Source of the DNA: Afipia sp.
GTDB lineage: Bacteria; Pseudomonadota; Alphaproteobacteria; Rhizobiales; Xanthobacteraceae
Reading direction: 5' to 3'
DNA: 64,000 bases
Assembly: GCA_024707075.1 (NCBI GenBank)
Contig: JANQAK010000003.1
Span: 62,001 to 126,000, forward strand
Shown: positions 1 through 10,440 of the stretch, piece by piece
How positions within the stretch are numbered: position 1 is the first letter of the stretch
Layout: each line of letters begins with the position of its first letter
The notes under the pieces: generated by a model
Seen by the model: the letters and a program-made list of their open reading frames with translations, nothing else
Told to the model about the DNA's origin: nothing
The model's database searches: none
Made by a program: the position numbers and the translations under genes

Positions 1-794
<794 letters not shown>

Positions 795-800
795 TCTTTC

Positions 801-936
801 CCTCTCCCCTTGTGGGAGAGGGTGCCTGAGCGAAGCGAAGGCGGGTGAGGGGTCCGCAGGTTAACGTGAGACCGTAACCCCTCACCCGGTTTCTCGCTGA
901 CGCTCGAAACCACCCTCTTCCACAAGGGGAGAGGGT
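801..936. repeat. Long imperfect palindromic intergenic repeat
   Basis: The outer arms CCTCTCCCCTTGTGGGAGAG (from 801) and CTCTTCCACAAGGGGAGAGG (from 915) are near inverse complements, and inner arms (GGGTGAGGGGT and ACCCCTCACCC) also pair. The RNA or single strand could therefore fold into one long hairpin. It begins 7 bases after the eno stop and could act as a transcription end, although there is no T tract. A short relative of the outer arm lies just before lpdA. The rest of the gap, about 937-1121, holds nothing I recognise except the ribosome site of the next gene. Confidence 0.85.
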
Positions 937-1121
937 TGCAATCGCGCGCTTCAGTTTCTTGGAGTGAAAGAAGCATAGCCGCGGGATGTCCTTCTCGTAT
1001 TCCATTCGCGCAGAGGCTTATGCAGCGGTGCGCATCCGGCTTGCCATTCGGTGTCAACAACGTGACAGTTCCCGGCAACCCGGCGGATGATCGGGAAGAC
1101 CGAAGACTAAGGAGATTGCCC

Positions 1122-2246
1122 ATGCAGGGTCCGCTCGCCGGAATTAAAGTCATCGAGATCGGACAGGCGCTCGCCGGGCCGCTGGCCGGCGCAATCATGG
1201 CGGACATGGGCGCCGACGTGATCAAGATCGAGAAGCCCGACGGCGGCGACGATGCGCGCGGCTGGGGGCCTCCGTTTATCGAGGAGGCCTCGATCATGTT
1301 CCACATCACCAACCGCAACAAGCGCTCGGTGACCATCGACATGAAGGATGCCGCCGGCATCGAGAAGCTCAAGACCCTGGTGCGGGGCGCCGACATCCTG
1401 ATCCAGAATCTGCGCTCCGGCGTGGTCAACGATCTCGGCATCGGCCCCGACGACATGCGCGCGCTCAATCCGCGGCTGATCTATTGCTCGATCTGGGCGT
1501 TCGGGCCGAAGGGGCCGTTGTCGAAAGCGCCGGGCTTCGATCCGCTGTTGCAGGCGTTCGGCGGCGTGATGATGCAGACCGGCCGTCACGAAGACCCGCC
1601 GACCTTCTGCGCGCCCGCCATCAACGACAAGGCCACTGCGCAGTGGTGCGTGATCGGCGCGCTTGCGGCGCTTCAGCAGCGCCACGTCACCGGCCAAGGA
1701 TGCGTGATCGATACCTCGCTGCTTGATAGCGCCGCGTCATGGGTGGATTCGTCGCTGGCGACCTATCATGTCACCGGCGAACTCTCCCAGCGGACGGGAG
1801 CGGCGACGCCGACCATCGTGCCGTATCAGGTGTTCGATACCGCCGACCATCCGCTGGTCATCGCCGCCGGCTATGATCGCTTGTTCCACAAGCTGGCGGC
1901 GGCGCTCGGATGTCCGGAATGGGCCACCGATCCAAGGTTCGCGCGGGGCAGGGACCGCTTCGTGCATCGCGAGGCTCTGCTCGGACTGATGAAGCCGGTG
2001 CTGCTCACGAAGGTACGGGCCGAATGGCTGGCCGCTTTCGCCGCGGTTGGTGTGCCGAGCACGCCCGTCAACACCATCGTCGAGTTGATGGAAACCGAGC
2101 AGTTCAAGGCTTCGGATATTCTCCGCATTCTGCCAGGCAGCGACTTGCCGGTGGTCGGACTGCCGATTTCGTTCGACGGAAAGCGCCCGCATCCGCATTC
2201 CGGCGCGCCGCAACTGGGACAACATAACGACGACGTGCTTGGATGA
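1122..2246 (+). CDS. CaiB/BaiF family CoA-transferase
   Basis: A family III CoA-transferase of 374 residues, expected to move coenzyme A between carboxylic acids by a glutamyl/aspartyl-CoA type mechanism in the cytoplasm; the substrate cannot be read from sequence. The N terminus MQGPLAGIKVIEIGQALAGP with GADVIKIEKPDGGDDARGW is characteristic. It is followed by LRSGVVNDLGIG, a region around VIDTSLLDS that should hold the catalytic aspartate, and the C-terminal GLPISFDG / GQHNDDVLG block. ATG at 1122 is chosen because GGAG lies 9 bases upstream and the alignment of the family starts here; the frame is open further upstream but without family sequence. It stands alone between eno and an FMN reductase. 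Confidence 0.93.
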   Translation: MQGPLAGIKVIEIGQALAGPLAGAIMADMGADVIKIEKPDGGDDARGWGPPFIEEASIMFHITNRNKRSVTIDMKDAAGIEKLKTLVRGADILIQNLRSGVVNDLGIGPDDMRALNPRLIYCSIWAFGPKGPLSKAPGFDPLLQAFGGVMMQTGRHEDPPTFCAPAINDKATAQWCVIGALAALQQRHVTGQGCVIDTSLLDSAASWVDSSLATYHVTGELSQRTGAATPTIVPYQVFDTADHPLVIAAGYDRLFHKLAAALGCPEWATDPRFARGRDRFVHREALLGLMKPVLLTKVRAEWLAAFAAVGVPSTPVNTIVELMETEQFKASDILRILPGSDLPVVGLPISFDGKRPHPHSGAPQLGQHNDDVLG

Positions 2247-2356
2247 CGTGAACCGCAAGAGCACGCTGTCAATTTAATGCACTTGCATCCTTTTCGAGGT
2301 GGCGCTAATCCCGGCGTCTCGCGCGTTCAATTTGCAGCCGTTGAAAGGATCGTCTC

Positions 2357-2908
2357 ATGGCCCATACCGTCGCCGTCATTGTCGGCAGCCTCCGCAAGGA
2401 GTCGTTTTCCCTCAAGATCGCCAAGGCGTTCGCTAAGATTGCTCCGCCATCGCTGAAACTCGAGATCGTGACCCTGCACGGCCTGTCGTTCTTCAATCAG
2501 GATCTGGAAGCGACCCCGCCCGCGGACTGGGTGACGTTTCGTGAGACGATCCAGAAATCCGACGCGGTGCTGTTCGTGACGCCGGAATACAACCGCTCCA
2601 TTTCCGGCGTCTTGAAGAATGCCATCGACGTCGGATCGCGTCCCTATGGCAAAAGCTCGTTCAACGGCAAGCCGTGCGGCATCGTCAGCAATTCGCCGGG
2701 CGCGATCGGCGGCATGGGCGCGGCCATGCACCTGAAATCCATTCTTCCGGGTATTTCCGGCCCGATCATGCAGCAGCCCGAAATCTACCTCAACGGGGTG
2801 GGCGATGCGTTCGACGACAAGGGCAACCTGACCAAGGAAGCGCTTGAGAAGGTCCTGAAGGATTACATCGCGGCTTTCGCGGCCTGGATCGAACGCCTGA
2901 AGACATGA
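2357..2908 (+). CDS. NADPH-dependent FMN reductase family protein
   Basis: A flavodoxin-fold FMN-binding oxidoreductase of 183 residues, in the family of chromate/quinone reductases and azoreductases; likely an NAD(P)H quinone or FMN reductase protecting against oxidative or electrophile stress. The N-terminal phosphate-binding segment is VGSLRKESFSLKIA. The second family motif, TPEYNRSISGVLKNAIDVGS (residues about 76-95), forms the flavin ring pocket and is followed by NGKPCGIVSNSPGAIGG. A GAAAGGA site precedes the ATG. It is not obviously in an operon (110 bases after the CoA-transferase). The natural electron acceptor is unknown. Confidence 0.9.
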   Translation: MAHTVAVIVGSLRKESFSLKIAKAFAKIAPPSLKLEIVTLHGLSFFNQDLEATPPADWVTFRETIQKSDAVLFVTPEYNRSISGVLKNAIDVGSRPYGKSSFNGKPCGIVSNSPGAIGGMGAAMHLKSILPGISGPIMQQPEIYLNGVGDAFDDKGNLTKEALEKVLKDYIAAFAAWIERLKT

Positions 2909-2982
2909 CGATGCCGTGACGGCCAGTGACGGCGTAGCCCGGTTATTAGCATTCGATTAACCGCGCTGCCGCATCGTGCAGT

Positions 2983-3291
2983 ATGGTTTCACGCTCACGA
3001 CTCAAAGCCGTCATGACCGGCCTCGCGCTCTATGCGATCGCGGCGGCGCTGATCGCCTATTTTGGCGTCAACGCCTACACCGGCAAATACGGGCTGAATG
3101 CGCGACAGGAACTCGATCAAGAGATCGTGCAACTGACGGCGGAGTTGGCCCGGCTCAAGACCGAGCGCGTTGCGGCCGAACAGCGCGTTTCGCTGCTTCG
3201 CTCGGACCGGGTCGATCCCGACATGCTCGACGAACGCGCCCGTTATCAGCTCGACTACGTGCATCCGCGCGATCTGGTGGTCCGATTCTGA
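2983..3291 (+). CDS. ftsB: FtsB/DivIC-like septum formation initiator
   Basis: A 102-residue bitopic membrane protein. One transmembrane segment near residues 10-30 (LALYAIAAALIAYFGVNAY) is followed by a coiled coil (about 40-75, QLTAELARLKTERVAAEQRV) and a short tail, YVHPRDLVVRF. This is the layout of FtsB/DivIC proteins, which work with FtsL and FtsQ in the divisome. Its position between eno and pdhA is the usual one in alphaproteobacteria, and in gammaproteobacteria ftsB also follows eno. The start used has no strong ribosome site; a start a few codons later is possible. Family assignment is firm; the exact role rests on context. Confidence 0.85.
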   Translation: MVSRSRLKAVMTGLALYAIAAALIAYFGVNAYTGKYGLNARQELDQEIVQLTAELARLKTERVAAEQRVSLLRSDRVDPDMLDERARYQLDYVHPRDLVVRF

Positions 3292-3472
3292 CGTTCGCCG
3301 CATCATCAGGCCGAACCCAGTTTCAAATTTCAAAAACCGTTCGCTTTCGATTGTAAAATTACGTTCGCTGCATTGCGATATGAGCGCGCGAATTTGCAGC
3401 ACAGGCAATGCTTTCATGGCGATGTGAGTTGGAGTAGAGAGGATCGTATCCGCTCTCTCATCCGGACACCTC

Positions 3473-4529
3473 ATGCCTCCCCAAAAAGAAACGGCCTCAT
3501 CGAAGAAAAAGCGCCGCCGCGAAAGACGCGGGCCAGGCGACCGGAAACGGCTCCCGCCATCCCAACACGCTGACGTTCACCAAGGATCAGGAGCTTCACG
3601 CTTTTCGCGAGATGATGCTGATCCGCCGCTTCGAGGAGAAAGCGGGCCAGCTTTACGGCATGGGCGCGATCGGTGGTTTCTGCCATCTCTATATCGGTCA
3701 GGAAGCGGTCGTGGTGGGCATGCAGATGTCCCTCGAGCAGGGCGACCAGATCATCACCAGCTACCGCGATCACGGACACATGCTGGCTTGCGGCATGGAC
3801 CCCAAGGGCGTGATGGCGGAACTGACGGGGCGTGAAGCCGGCTATTCCAAGGGCAAGGGCGGCTCCATGCACATGTTCAGCAAGGAGAAGAACTTCTTCG
3901 GCGGACATGGCATCGTCGGTGCGCAGGTGCCGCTCGGCACCGGTCTGGCTTTCGCCAACCGTTATCGCGGCAACAAGAATGTCAGCATCGCCTATTTCGG
4001 CGACGGCGCGGCCAATCAGGGCCAGGTCTACGAGAGCTTCAACATGGCGGAGCTGTGGAAGCTCCCCGTGATCTACGTCATCGAGAACAACCGCTACGCA
4101 ATGGGCACCTCGGTGACGCGCTCGTCGGCACAGACCGATTTCTCCAAGCGCGGCGCGTCGTTCAACATTCCGGGCGAGCAGGTCGACGGCATGGACGTTC
4201 GCGCCGTGAAGGCTGCGGGCGATAAGGCCGTGCAGTGGTGCCGCGAAGGCAACGGGCCTTACATCCTCGAGATGCAGACCTACCGTTATCGCGGCCATTC
4301 GATGTCCGATCCCGCGAAGTACCGGACCCGCGAGGAAGTGGACAAGGTGCGCCACGACAGCGATCCGATCGAGCAGGTGCGGCAGCGGTTGCTCGACATC
4401 AAGGTGAGCGAGCAGGATTTGAAGTCGGTCGACGCGGAAGTCCGCGAGATCGTCAACGCGGCGGCGGATTTCGCGCAGCACACGCCGGAGCCGGATGCGT
4501 CCGAGCTTTACACCGACATTTACCGATAG
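3473..4529 (+). CDS. pdhA: Pyruvate dehydrogenase E1 alpha, frameshift near start
   Basis: Alpha subunit of the thiamine-diphosphate E1 component, which decarboxylates pyruvate and passes the acetyl group to E2 lipoyl arms. It shows RRFEEKAGQLYGMGAIGG, the GHGIVGAQVPLGTG stretch and the thiamine-diphosphate/Mg motif GDGAANQGQVYESFNMAELW ending at NNRYAM. The frame is open from 3612, but that would start inside a conserved helix. Reading back in the same frame gives GNGSRHPNTLTFTKDQELHAF, partly typical, with no start codon. The likely start, ATG 3473 (MPPQKETASSKK), is in another frame and joins it if one A is removed from the five-A run at 3506-3510. Joined length is 351 residues. pdhB follows 61 bases on. 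Confidence 0.94.
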
Positions 4530-4590
4530 GTGCGCGTACCGATAAGCGCGCGCAGCCCGCGCAATTGAGAAGAATACGTCCGGAGCGACC

Positions 4591-6012
4591 ATGCCGATTC
4601 AAGTTCTGATGCCCGCGCTTTCGCCCACCATGGAGAAAGGCAATCTCTCCAAATGGCTGAAGAAAGAGGGTGAAGCCATCAAGTCCGGCGACGTCATCGC
4701 CGAGATTGAAACCGACAAGGCCACCATGGAAGTCGAGGCGACCGACGAGGGCACGCTCGGCAAGATCCTGGTTGCGGAAGGTACCAACGACGTCGCGGTC
4801 AACACGCCGATCGCCACCATCCTGAGCGACGGCGAAAGCGCGGCCGATCTGGGCAAGGCCCCGGCGGCTCCCGCTGCCAAAGCCGCAGAACCCAGCGTTG
4901 AAGTTAAGCAGGAAGTTGAAGAGTCCCGCTCACCCGTCGGGGAAGGCAAGCCGCAGATCAGCGCTCCGCCTGTTGTTGCCGCTCCCGCGGCCCCGGTCGA
5001 GCCGGACCCCGAAGTGCCGCCCGGCACCGAGATGGTGAAGATGACCGTGCGCGAAGCGCTGCGCGACGCGATGGCCGAGGAAATGCGCCGCGACGGCGAC
5101 GTGTTCGTGATGGGCGAAGAGGTCGCGGAATATCAGGGCGCCTACAAAATCACGCAGGGCCTGTTGCAGGAATTCGGCGAGCGCCGCGTGATCGACACGC
5201 CGATCACCGAGCACGGATTCGCCGGCGTGGGAGTCGGCGCGGCGATGGCCGGACTGAAACCCATCGTCGAATTCATGACCTTCAACTTCGCCATGCAGGC
5301 GATCGACCAGATCATCAACTCCGCCGCCAAGACGCTGTACATGTCCGGCGGCCAGATGGGCTGCTCCATCGTGTTCCGCGGTCCGAACGGTGCGGCGGCG
5401 CGCGTTGCCGCCCAGCACAGCCAGGATTATTCGGCGTGGTATTCGCAGATTCCCGGCCTCAAGGTGGTGACGCCCTATTCGGCGGCGGACGCCAAGGGCT
5501 TGCTGAAGGCCGCGATCCGCGATCCCAATCCGGTGATCTTCCTCGAAAACGAAATTCTCTACGGCCACTCCGGCGACGTGCCGAAGCTCGACGACTATGT
5601 CGTCCCGATCGGCAAGGCGCGTATCGCGCGCGCGGGCAAGGACGTCACACTGATCGCGTGGTCGAACGGCATGACCTACGCGCTCGGCGCCGCCGATGAA
5701 CTCGCGAAGGAAGGCATCGAGGCCGAAGTCATTGATCTTCGCACGCTGCGTCCGATGGACACCGAGACGATCATCAATTCGGTGAAGAAGACCTCGCGCG
5801 CTGTCGTTGTCGAGGAAGGCTGGCAGCAGTCCGGTGTCGGCGCGGAAATCGCGGCGCGGATCATGGAGAACGCGTTCGACTACCTCGACGCGCCTGTCGC
5901 GCGCGTCTCGGGCAAGGACGTGCCGATGCCTTACGCCGCCAACCTTGAAAAGCTCGCGCTGCCGACGGTGGCCGAAGTCGTCGCCGCCGCCAAGGCCGTT
6001 AGTTATCGCTGA
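4591..6012 (+). CDS. pdhB: Pyruvate dehydrogenase E1 beta with lipoyl domain
   Basis: E1 beta subunit (473 residues) that completes the thiamine-diphosphate site with PdhA. The first 80 residues are a lipoyl domain, [20 protein letters not shown] with the lipoyl-lysine K43 in ETDKATME. A proline/alanine-rich linker follows (about 90-145), then the E1-beta core with [45 protein letters not shown] and the C-terminal transketolase-like domain ([15 protein letters not shown]). A lipoyl domain on E1 beta rather than only on E2 is a recognised alphaproteobacterial arrangement. The lipoyl domain is nearly identical to that of the neighbouring PdhC, consistent with duplication. pdhC starts 18 bases later, so the genes are surely co-transcribed. 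Confidence 0.97.
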   Translation: MPIQVLMPALSPTMEKGNLSKWLKKEGEAIKSGDVIAEIETDKATMEVEATDEGTLGKILVAEGTNDVAVNTPIATILSDGESAADLGKAPAAPAAKAAEPSVEVKQEVEESRSPVGEGKPQISAPPVVAAPAAPVEPDPEVPPGTEMVKMTVREALRDAMAEEMRRDGDVFVMGEEVAEYQGAYKITQGLLQEFGERRVIDTPITEHGFAGVGVGAAMAGLKPIVEFMTFNFAMQAIDQIINSAAKTLYMSGGQMGCSIVFRGPNGAAARVAAQHSQDYSAWYSQIPGLKVVTPYSAADAKGLLKAAIRDPNPVIFLENEILYGHSGDVPKLDDYVVPIGKARIARAGKDVTLIAWSNGMTYALGAADELAKEGIEAEVIDLRTLRPMDTETIINSVKKTSRAVVVEEGWQQSGVGAEIAARIMENAFDYLDAPVARVSGKDVPMPYAANLEKLALPTVAEVVAAAKAVSYR

Positions 6013-6030
6013 GAGAGCAGGACCAGGATC

Positions 6031-7392
6031 ATGCCGATCAACATTCTGATGCCTGCGCTGTCTCCCACGATGGAGAAGGGCAACCTTTCGAAGTGGCTCA
6101 AGAAGGAAGGCGACAAGGTCAAGTCCGGCGACGTGATTGCCGAGATCGAGACTGACAAGGCCACGATGGAAGTCGAGGCCGTCGACGAAGGCACCATTGC
6201 GAAAATCCTCGTGCCGGAAGGCACGCAGGATGTTCCGGTCAACAACATCATCGCGGTGCTCGCGAGTGACGGCGAGGACGTGAAGGCTGCGGGAGCGGGG
6301 GCTGAATCGGCGCCTGCTGCGAAGTCCGAAGCGCCCAAATCCGAACCTGCGCCCGCGCCGAAGGCTGCTGCGCCTGCCGCAGCACCGGGTCCTGCGCCGG
6401 TCGCCGCCGCGCCGGCACCAGCGAAGGCCGCTTCACAACCAGCACCCGCTGCCGCCAGCAACGGCGCGCGCGTGTTCTCGTCGCCGCTTGCGCGACGTCT
6501 CGCCAAGGACGCCGGCATCGATCTGTCCCGTGTCAACGGTTCCGGTCCGTATGGCCGCGTGGTCGCGCGCGACATCGATCAGGCCAAATCCGGGCAGGGC
6601 CTCAAGCCTGCCGCCGCAAGCGCTCCGGCGGCCGCGCCGGTGGCGGTCGGTCCATCCGACAAGCAGATCCGCGCGCTGTTCAAGGACGGCGAGTACGACG
6701 TCGTTCCGCATGACGGTATCCGCAAGGTCATCGCGCAGCGCCTGACGGCGGCGGATCGCGACGTTCCGCAATACTATCTCACCGCCGACTGCGACATCGG
6801 CAAGCTGGTCGCCGCGCGCGAGGAGATCAACGCATCCGCGCCGAAGGACAAGGACGGCAAGCCGGCCTACAAACTGTCGGTCAACGACTTCGTCATCAAG
6901 GCGCTGGCGCTGGCGTTGCAGCGCGTGCCCGACGCCAACGTGACATGGACCGAAGAGGCCATGCTGCATCACAAGGTGTCGGACGTTTCGGTCGCGGTCT
7001 CGATCCCGACGGGACTCATCACGCCGATCATCCGCAATGCGCATATCAAGTCGGTGTCGCAGATTTCCGCCGACATGAAGGACCTCGCGGCGCGCGCGCG
7101 CGCGCGCAAGCTGAAGCCGGAGGAATATCAGGGCGGCTCCACGGCGGTCTCCAACCTCGGCATGTACGGCATGAAGCAGTTCACGGCGGTCATCAATCCG
7201 CCGCAGACCAGCATCCTGGCCGTCGGCATGAGCGAGGAGCGTCCGGTCGTGCGCGGCGGCAAGATCGAGATCGCCAACATCATGACGGTGACGCTGACCT
7301 GCGATCACCGCGCGATGGACGGCGCGCTCGGCGCGCAACTGCTCGGCGCGTTCAAGCTCATGATCGAAAATCCCGTGATGATGGTGGTGTGA
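6031..7392 (+). CDS. pdhC: Dihydrolipoamide acetyltransferase (PDH E2)
   Basis: E2 core of the pyruvate dehydrogenase complex, making acetyl-CoA. Order of parts in 453 residues: a lipoyl domain (1-80, lipoyl-lysine K43), an alanine/proline linker, a peripheral subunit-binding domain (around 150-185, [19 protein letters not shown] with [13 protein letters not shown]), a second linker, and the catalytic acyltransferase domain ending in the active-site motif [14 protein letters not shown]. There is a single lipoyl domain here, with the second supplied by PdhB. The C terminus [10 protein letters not shown] is standard for the family. The gene ends 19 bases before a palindromic repeat that separates it from lpdA. 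Confidence 0.97.
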   Translation: MPINILMPALSPTMEKGNLSKWLKKEGDKVKSGDVIAEIETDKATMEVEAVDEGTIAKILVPEGTQDVPVNNIIAVLASDGEDVKAAGAGAESAPAAKSEAPKSEPAPAPKAAAPAAAPGPAPVAAAPAPAKAASQPAPAAASNGARVFSSPLARRLAKDAGIDLSRVNGSGPYGRVVARDIDQAKSGQGLKPAAASAPAAAPVAVGPSDKQIRALFKDGEYDVVPHDGIRKVIAQRLTAADRDVPQYYLTADCDIGKLVAAREEINASAPKDKDGKPAYKLSVNDFVIKALALALQRVPDANVTWTEEAMLHHKVSDVSVAVSIPTGLITPIIRNAHIKSVSQISADMKDLAARARARKLKPEEYQGGSTAVSNLGMYGMKQFTAVINPPQTSILAVGMSEERPVVRGGKIEIANIMTVTLTCDHRAMDGALGAQLLGAFKLMIENPVMMVV

Positions 7393-7410
7393 CGTCGAGA
7401 GCAACGATGC

Positions 7411-7494
7411 CGTCATTGCGAGCGCAGCGAAGCAATCCAGAAATGGCGAGGCGAAGCTGGATTGCTTCGTCGCAAAGTGCTCCTCGCAATGACG
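7411..7494. repeat. Palindromic repeat, GCAATCCAG family
   Basis: An inverted repeat opening CGTCATTGCGAGCGCAGCG and closing CTCCTCGCAATGACG, with inner arms AGCAATCCAG and CTGGATTGCT. Related copies lie at 15381, 27471 and 45041, always between genes. This copy sits between pdhC and lpdA. The family resembles the REP-type repeats of Bradyrhizobium-group genomes. Confidence 0.9.
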
Positions 7495-7542
7495 GGGCAA
7501 AAATTCGCGGCGGCAGCCGCAAACCCGGCGAGCTTCGCTCGT

Positions 7543-7567
7543 CACCCTCTCCCACGAGGGGAGAGGG
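7543..7567. repeat. Short palindrome related to the 801 repeat
   Basis: ACCCTCTCCC / GGGGAGAGGG flank a four-base loop, the same arm sequence as the repeat after eno. It ends about 20 bases before the lpdA start, so it lies in or next to the lpdA leader and could influence its expression; this is inference only. Confidence 0.7.
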
Positions 7568-7588
7568 GAACAAGAAAAGCATCTAGCA

Positions 7589-9007
7589 ATGGCTGATACT
7601 TCCTTCGACGTCGTCGTGATCGGATCGGGGCCGGGCGGTTATGTCACCGCGATCCGCGCAGCTCAGCTCGGCTTCAAGACCGCCATTGTCGAGAAGTCGT
7701 ATCTCGGCGGCATCTGCAACAACTGGGGCTGCATCCCGACCAAGGCGCTGCTGCGCTCCGCGGAAATCTATCACTACATGCAGCACGCCAAGGAGTACGG
7801 CCTGTCCGCCGATAACGTCTCGTTCGATCCGAAGGCGGTGATCGCGCGCTCGCGCGCCGTGGTGAAGCGCCTCAACGGCGGCGTCGAATTCCTGATGAAG
7901 AAAAACAAGATCAGCATCATCTGGGGCAAGGCGACGCTCGACGGCGGCGGCAAGTTCACGGTGACGAAATCGGAGGCCGAAGCGCCGAAGGGATCGCTGG
8001 GTGAGGGCGCGTACACCGCCAGGCACATCATCGTCGCCACCGGTGCGCGTCCCCGCGTGCTGCCGGGCCTTGAGCCCGACAAGAAGCTGGTCTGGACTTA
8101 TTTCGAGGCGATGAACCCGGACAAGTTTCCGAAGTCGCTGCTGGTGGTCGGCTCCGGCGCTATCGGCATCGAGTTCGCCTCGTTCTACAAGACGATGGGC
8201 GCGGAGGTGACGGTGGTGGAAGTGCTGCCGCAGATCCTGCCCGTGGAAGACGCCGAGATCGCCGCCTTCGCCCGCAAGCAGTTCGAGAAGCAGGGCATCA
8301 AGGTCCTGGCCAACACCAAGGTCACCAAGCTCGACAAGAAGGCCGACAGCGTCGTCGCCACCATCGATGACGGCAAGAAGCCGGTGACCGCCGAATTCGA
8401 CCGCGTCATCTCGGCGGTCGGCGTGGTCGGCAATATCGAGAACATCGGCCTCGAAAAGCTCGGCGTGAAGACCGAGCGCGGCTGCATCGTGATCGACGGC
8501 TATGGCAAGACCAATGTGCCGGGCATCTACGCCATCGGCGATGTCGCCGGTCCGCCGATGCTGGCGCACAAGGCCGAGCACGAAGGTGTCGTCTGCGTCG
8601 AGGCGATCAAGGGCTTGCATCCGCACCCGATGGACAAGCTGCTGATCCCCGGCTGTACCTATTGTCATCCTCAAATTGCATCCGTCGGTCTCACCGAAGC
8701 CAAGGCGAAGGAAGCAGGCAAGGACGTTCGCGTCGGGCGCTTCCCGTTCGTCGGCAACGGCAAGGCCATTGCGCAGGGCGAAGACCAGGGCATGGTGAAG
8801 GTGATCTTCGACAAGAAGACCGGGCAACTGCTCGGCGCGCATATGGTCGGCGCGGAAGTCACCGAACTGATTCAGGGCTTCGTCGTCGCGATGAATCTGG
8901 AGACGACGGAAGAAGAACTGTTCCACACCATCTTCCCGCATCCGACCATTTCAGAGACCATGAAGGAAGCCGTGCTCGATGCCTACGGGCGCGTGCTGAA
9001 CATGTGA
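7589..9007 (+). CDS. lpdA: Dihydrolipoyl dehydrogenase (PDH E3)
   Basis: FAD-dependent E3 subunit, 472 residues, which reoxidises dihydrolipoamide on E2 (and on other 2-oxoacid complexes) with NAD+. It shows the FAD-binding GSGPGGY near residue 12, the redox disulfide in GGICNNWGCIPTKALL (C43 and C48), the NAD-binding VVGSGAIGIEFASFY, the second FAD motif GIYAIGDVAGPPMLAHKAEHEG and the interface His-Glu pair in FPHPTISETMKEA. The pair is separated by NNWG rather than the usual LNVG or LNRG, a small variation. It follows pdhC after a 196-base gap filled by two repeats, so it may be read from the pdh transcript or separately. lipA, often nearby, is not in the window. Confidence 0.96.
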   Translation: MADTSFDVVVIGSGPGGYVTAIRAAQLGFKTAIVEKSYLGGICNNWGCIPTKALLRSAEIYHYMQHAKEYGLSADNVSFDPKAVIARSRAVVKRLNGGVEFLMKKNKISIIWGKATLDGGGKFTVTKSEAEAPKGSLGEGAYTARHIIVATGARPRVLPGLEPDKKLVWTYFEAMNPDKFPKSLLVVGSGAIGIEFASFYKTMGAEVTVVEVLPQILPVEDAEIAAFARKQFEKQGIKVLANTKVTKLDKKADSVVATIDDGKKPVTAEFDRVISAVGVVGNIENIGLEKLGVKTERGCIVIDGYGKTNVPGIYAIGDVAGPPMLAHKAEHEGVVCVEAIKGLHPHPMDKLLIPGCTYCHPQIASVGLTEAKAKEAGKDVRVGRFPFVGNGKAIAQGEDQGMVKVIFDKKTGQLLGAHMVGAEVTELIQGFVVAMNLETTEEELFHTIFPHPTISETMKEAVLDAYGRVLNM

Positions 9008-9196
9008 CTCGATCGGGACGCGCCGATGATCTCCAAGTCTGATGTCTGCGCTTCTTGTTATGACTGCCGTGTTGGGTACGGGATATTGCTTACGAGAGCG
9101 TCAATGCGCTGAGAGATATCGTCGACCTGTCGTCCTGCATAATGAAAGTCGGTCCCGGATTTCTGTCTTGAACGCTGAGAACGAACCGGGATGACT

Positions 9197-10168
9197 TCAA
9201 GGCCTGGGCCTTCTGGTTTTTGATGGCTTTGATGGCTTCATCGAGTAGCTCGCTGCGGTACCGGCTTGAAAATTGCGCGTCAGCGTTTCGCGCAGCCATT
9301 TATGGCCTGGATCATCGTTGTTCTTTTCGTGCCAGATCATGTGGTAGGACTGATCCGAAATCGGTACTGGCGAATCGTAGATCGTGAGCCCAAACAAAGG
9401 TGCCATCAGCTCCGCAAACCGGCGTGGCAACACGCAGACGAGGTCGGTGCTGCCCACGATGGCGGGCATCGACCAGACCTTGTTAACTTCATAGACAATG
9501 TTGCGTATGCCGCCGCGCGAGGTGATGTCGCGGTCGATATTGGCGTGGCCACGCAATTCGCCGATCAGCGCGAGATGGCCGAGCGACATGAAAGTCTTGG
9601 CGTCGAGAATCTTGCCGATGCGCGGATGATCACGGCGGGCGACAACGATGTGATCGCAGTCGCAGATCGTGGAGATCATCAATCCCGGCGCGCTGATCGG
9701 AAACGTATGGCAGGCAAGGTCGAGTGTGCCGGCGACGATCTCCTCCGACACTCTGGAATTCCACGCCGGACGCGACTCGATCGAAACGTGCGGCGCATGT
9801 TCGGATATATCGCGCAGCAGCGGCGGCATCAGCACCGGCTCCAGCGTATCGACCATCACGATACGAAATTTGCGCTGATAGGTGGCCAGGTCGATACTTT
9901 GCCCGCCGTCGAGCTGGCGCCGGATCAGTTGCAGCGCTTCGCGTACCGGCGCGATCATCTGTAGCGAGCGGTTGGTCGGCTTTACGCCGCGTCCGGACCG
10001 TACGAACAGCGGATCGTCGAAATGCTCGCGCAGCCGCGTCAGCGCGTTGGAGACCGCAGGCTGACTAAGCGCGAGCTGTTTGGCGGCGTGGCTGATATTT
10101 CCGGTGGAGAATACGGCTTCAAAAACGATCAGCAGATTGAGATCGATATTGCGCAAATTGGCGGACAC
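9197..10168 (-). CDS. LysR-type transcriptional regulator
   Basis: A 323-residue LysR-family regulator. The N-terminal winged helix-turn-helix reads LNLLIVFEAVFSTGNISHAA then LALSQPAVSNALTRLREHF and DPLFVRSGRGVKPT. The remainder is a periplasmic-binding-protein-like effector domain. The helix-turn-helix type (DPLFVR, KPT) is that of the NodD/NahR/LeuO side of the family, but no ligand can be named. It is divergent from an autotransporter gene with 272 bases between start codons, the usual layout for a LysR protein and its target, so control of that gene is plausible. The C-terminal tail (KPSKPSKTRRPRP) is basic and atypical; a late frame change there cannot be excluded. Confidence 0.9.
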   Translation of the reverse strand: MSANLRNIDLNLLIVFEAVFSTGNISHAAKQLALSQPAVSNALTRLREHFDDPLFVRSGRGVKPTNRSLQMIAPVREALQLIRRQLDGGQSIDLATYQRKFRIVMVDTLEPVLMPPLLRDISEHAPHVSIESRPAWNSRVSEEIVAGTLDLACHTFPISAPGLMISTICDCDHIVVARRDHPRIGKILDAKTFMSLGHLALIGELRGHANIDRDITSRGGIRNIVYEVNKVWSMPAIVGSTDLVCVLPRRFAELMAPLFGLTIYDSPVPISDQSYHMIWHEKNNDDPGHKWLRETLTRNFQAGTAASYSMKPSKPSKTRRPRP

Positions 10169-10440
10169 TGTTGCGATTTTCTGTGTGCAGGACAGACATA
10201 TTCATGAACTTGATACATAAACCTGAAACCGCCGCATTTTCCAAGCGTCTCGTTTCCGCTCGTGCAGGTAACGTCATGAATGCAGAGCCGTATTCGTGGT
10301 TCGCGACCCTGCTGCGAATCATTCATCAGAACTATGGTTGCTATTCGTACTGATGATTTTTCACCGCCGAGTGCTTTGCCTATTTTGCCCCCGGAGTCGG
10401 GTTGCGTGCGTGCAGCCGTGCGAAGGGCCGGGGTGTTGAA

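Noticed and set aside
9001-9196. lipA or other lipoate genes expected near lpdA
   Set aside because: Nothing in this stretch resembles them; they are probably elsewhere in the genome, which is common, so no significance is attached.
10171-10353. A 60-codon open frame between the LysR gene and the autotransporter
   Set aside because: No ribosome site or family likeness; it lies in the region that should hold the divergent promoters.
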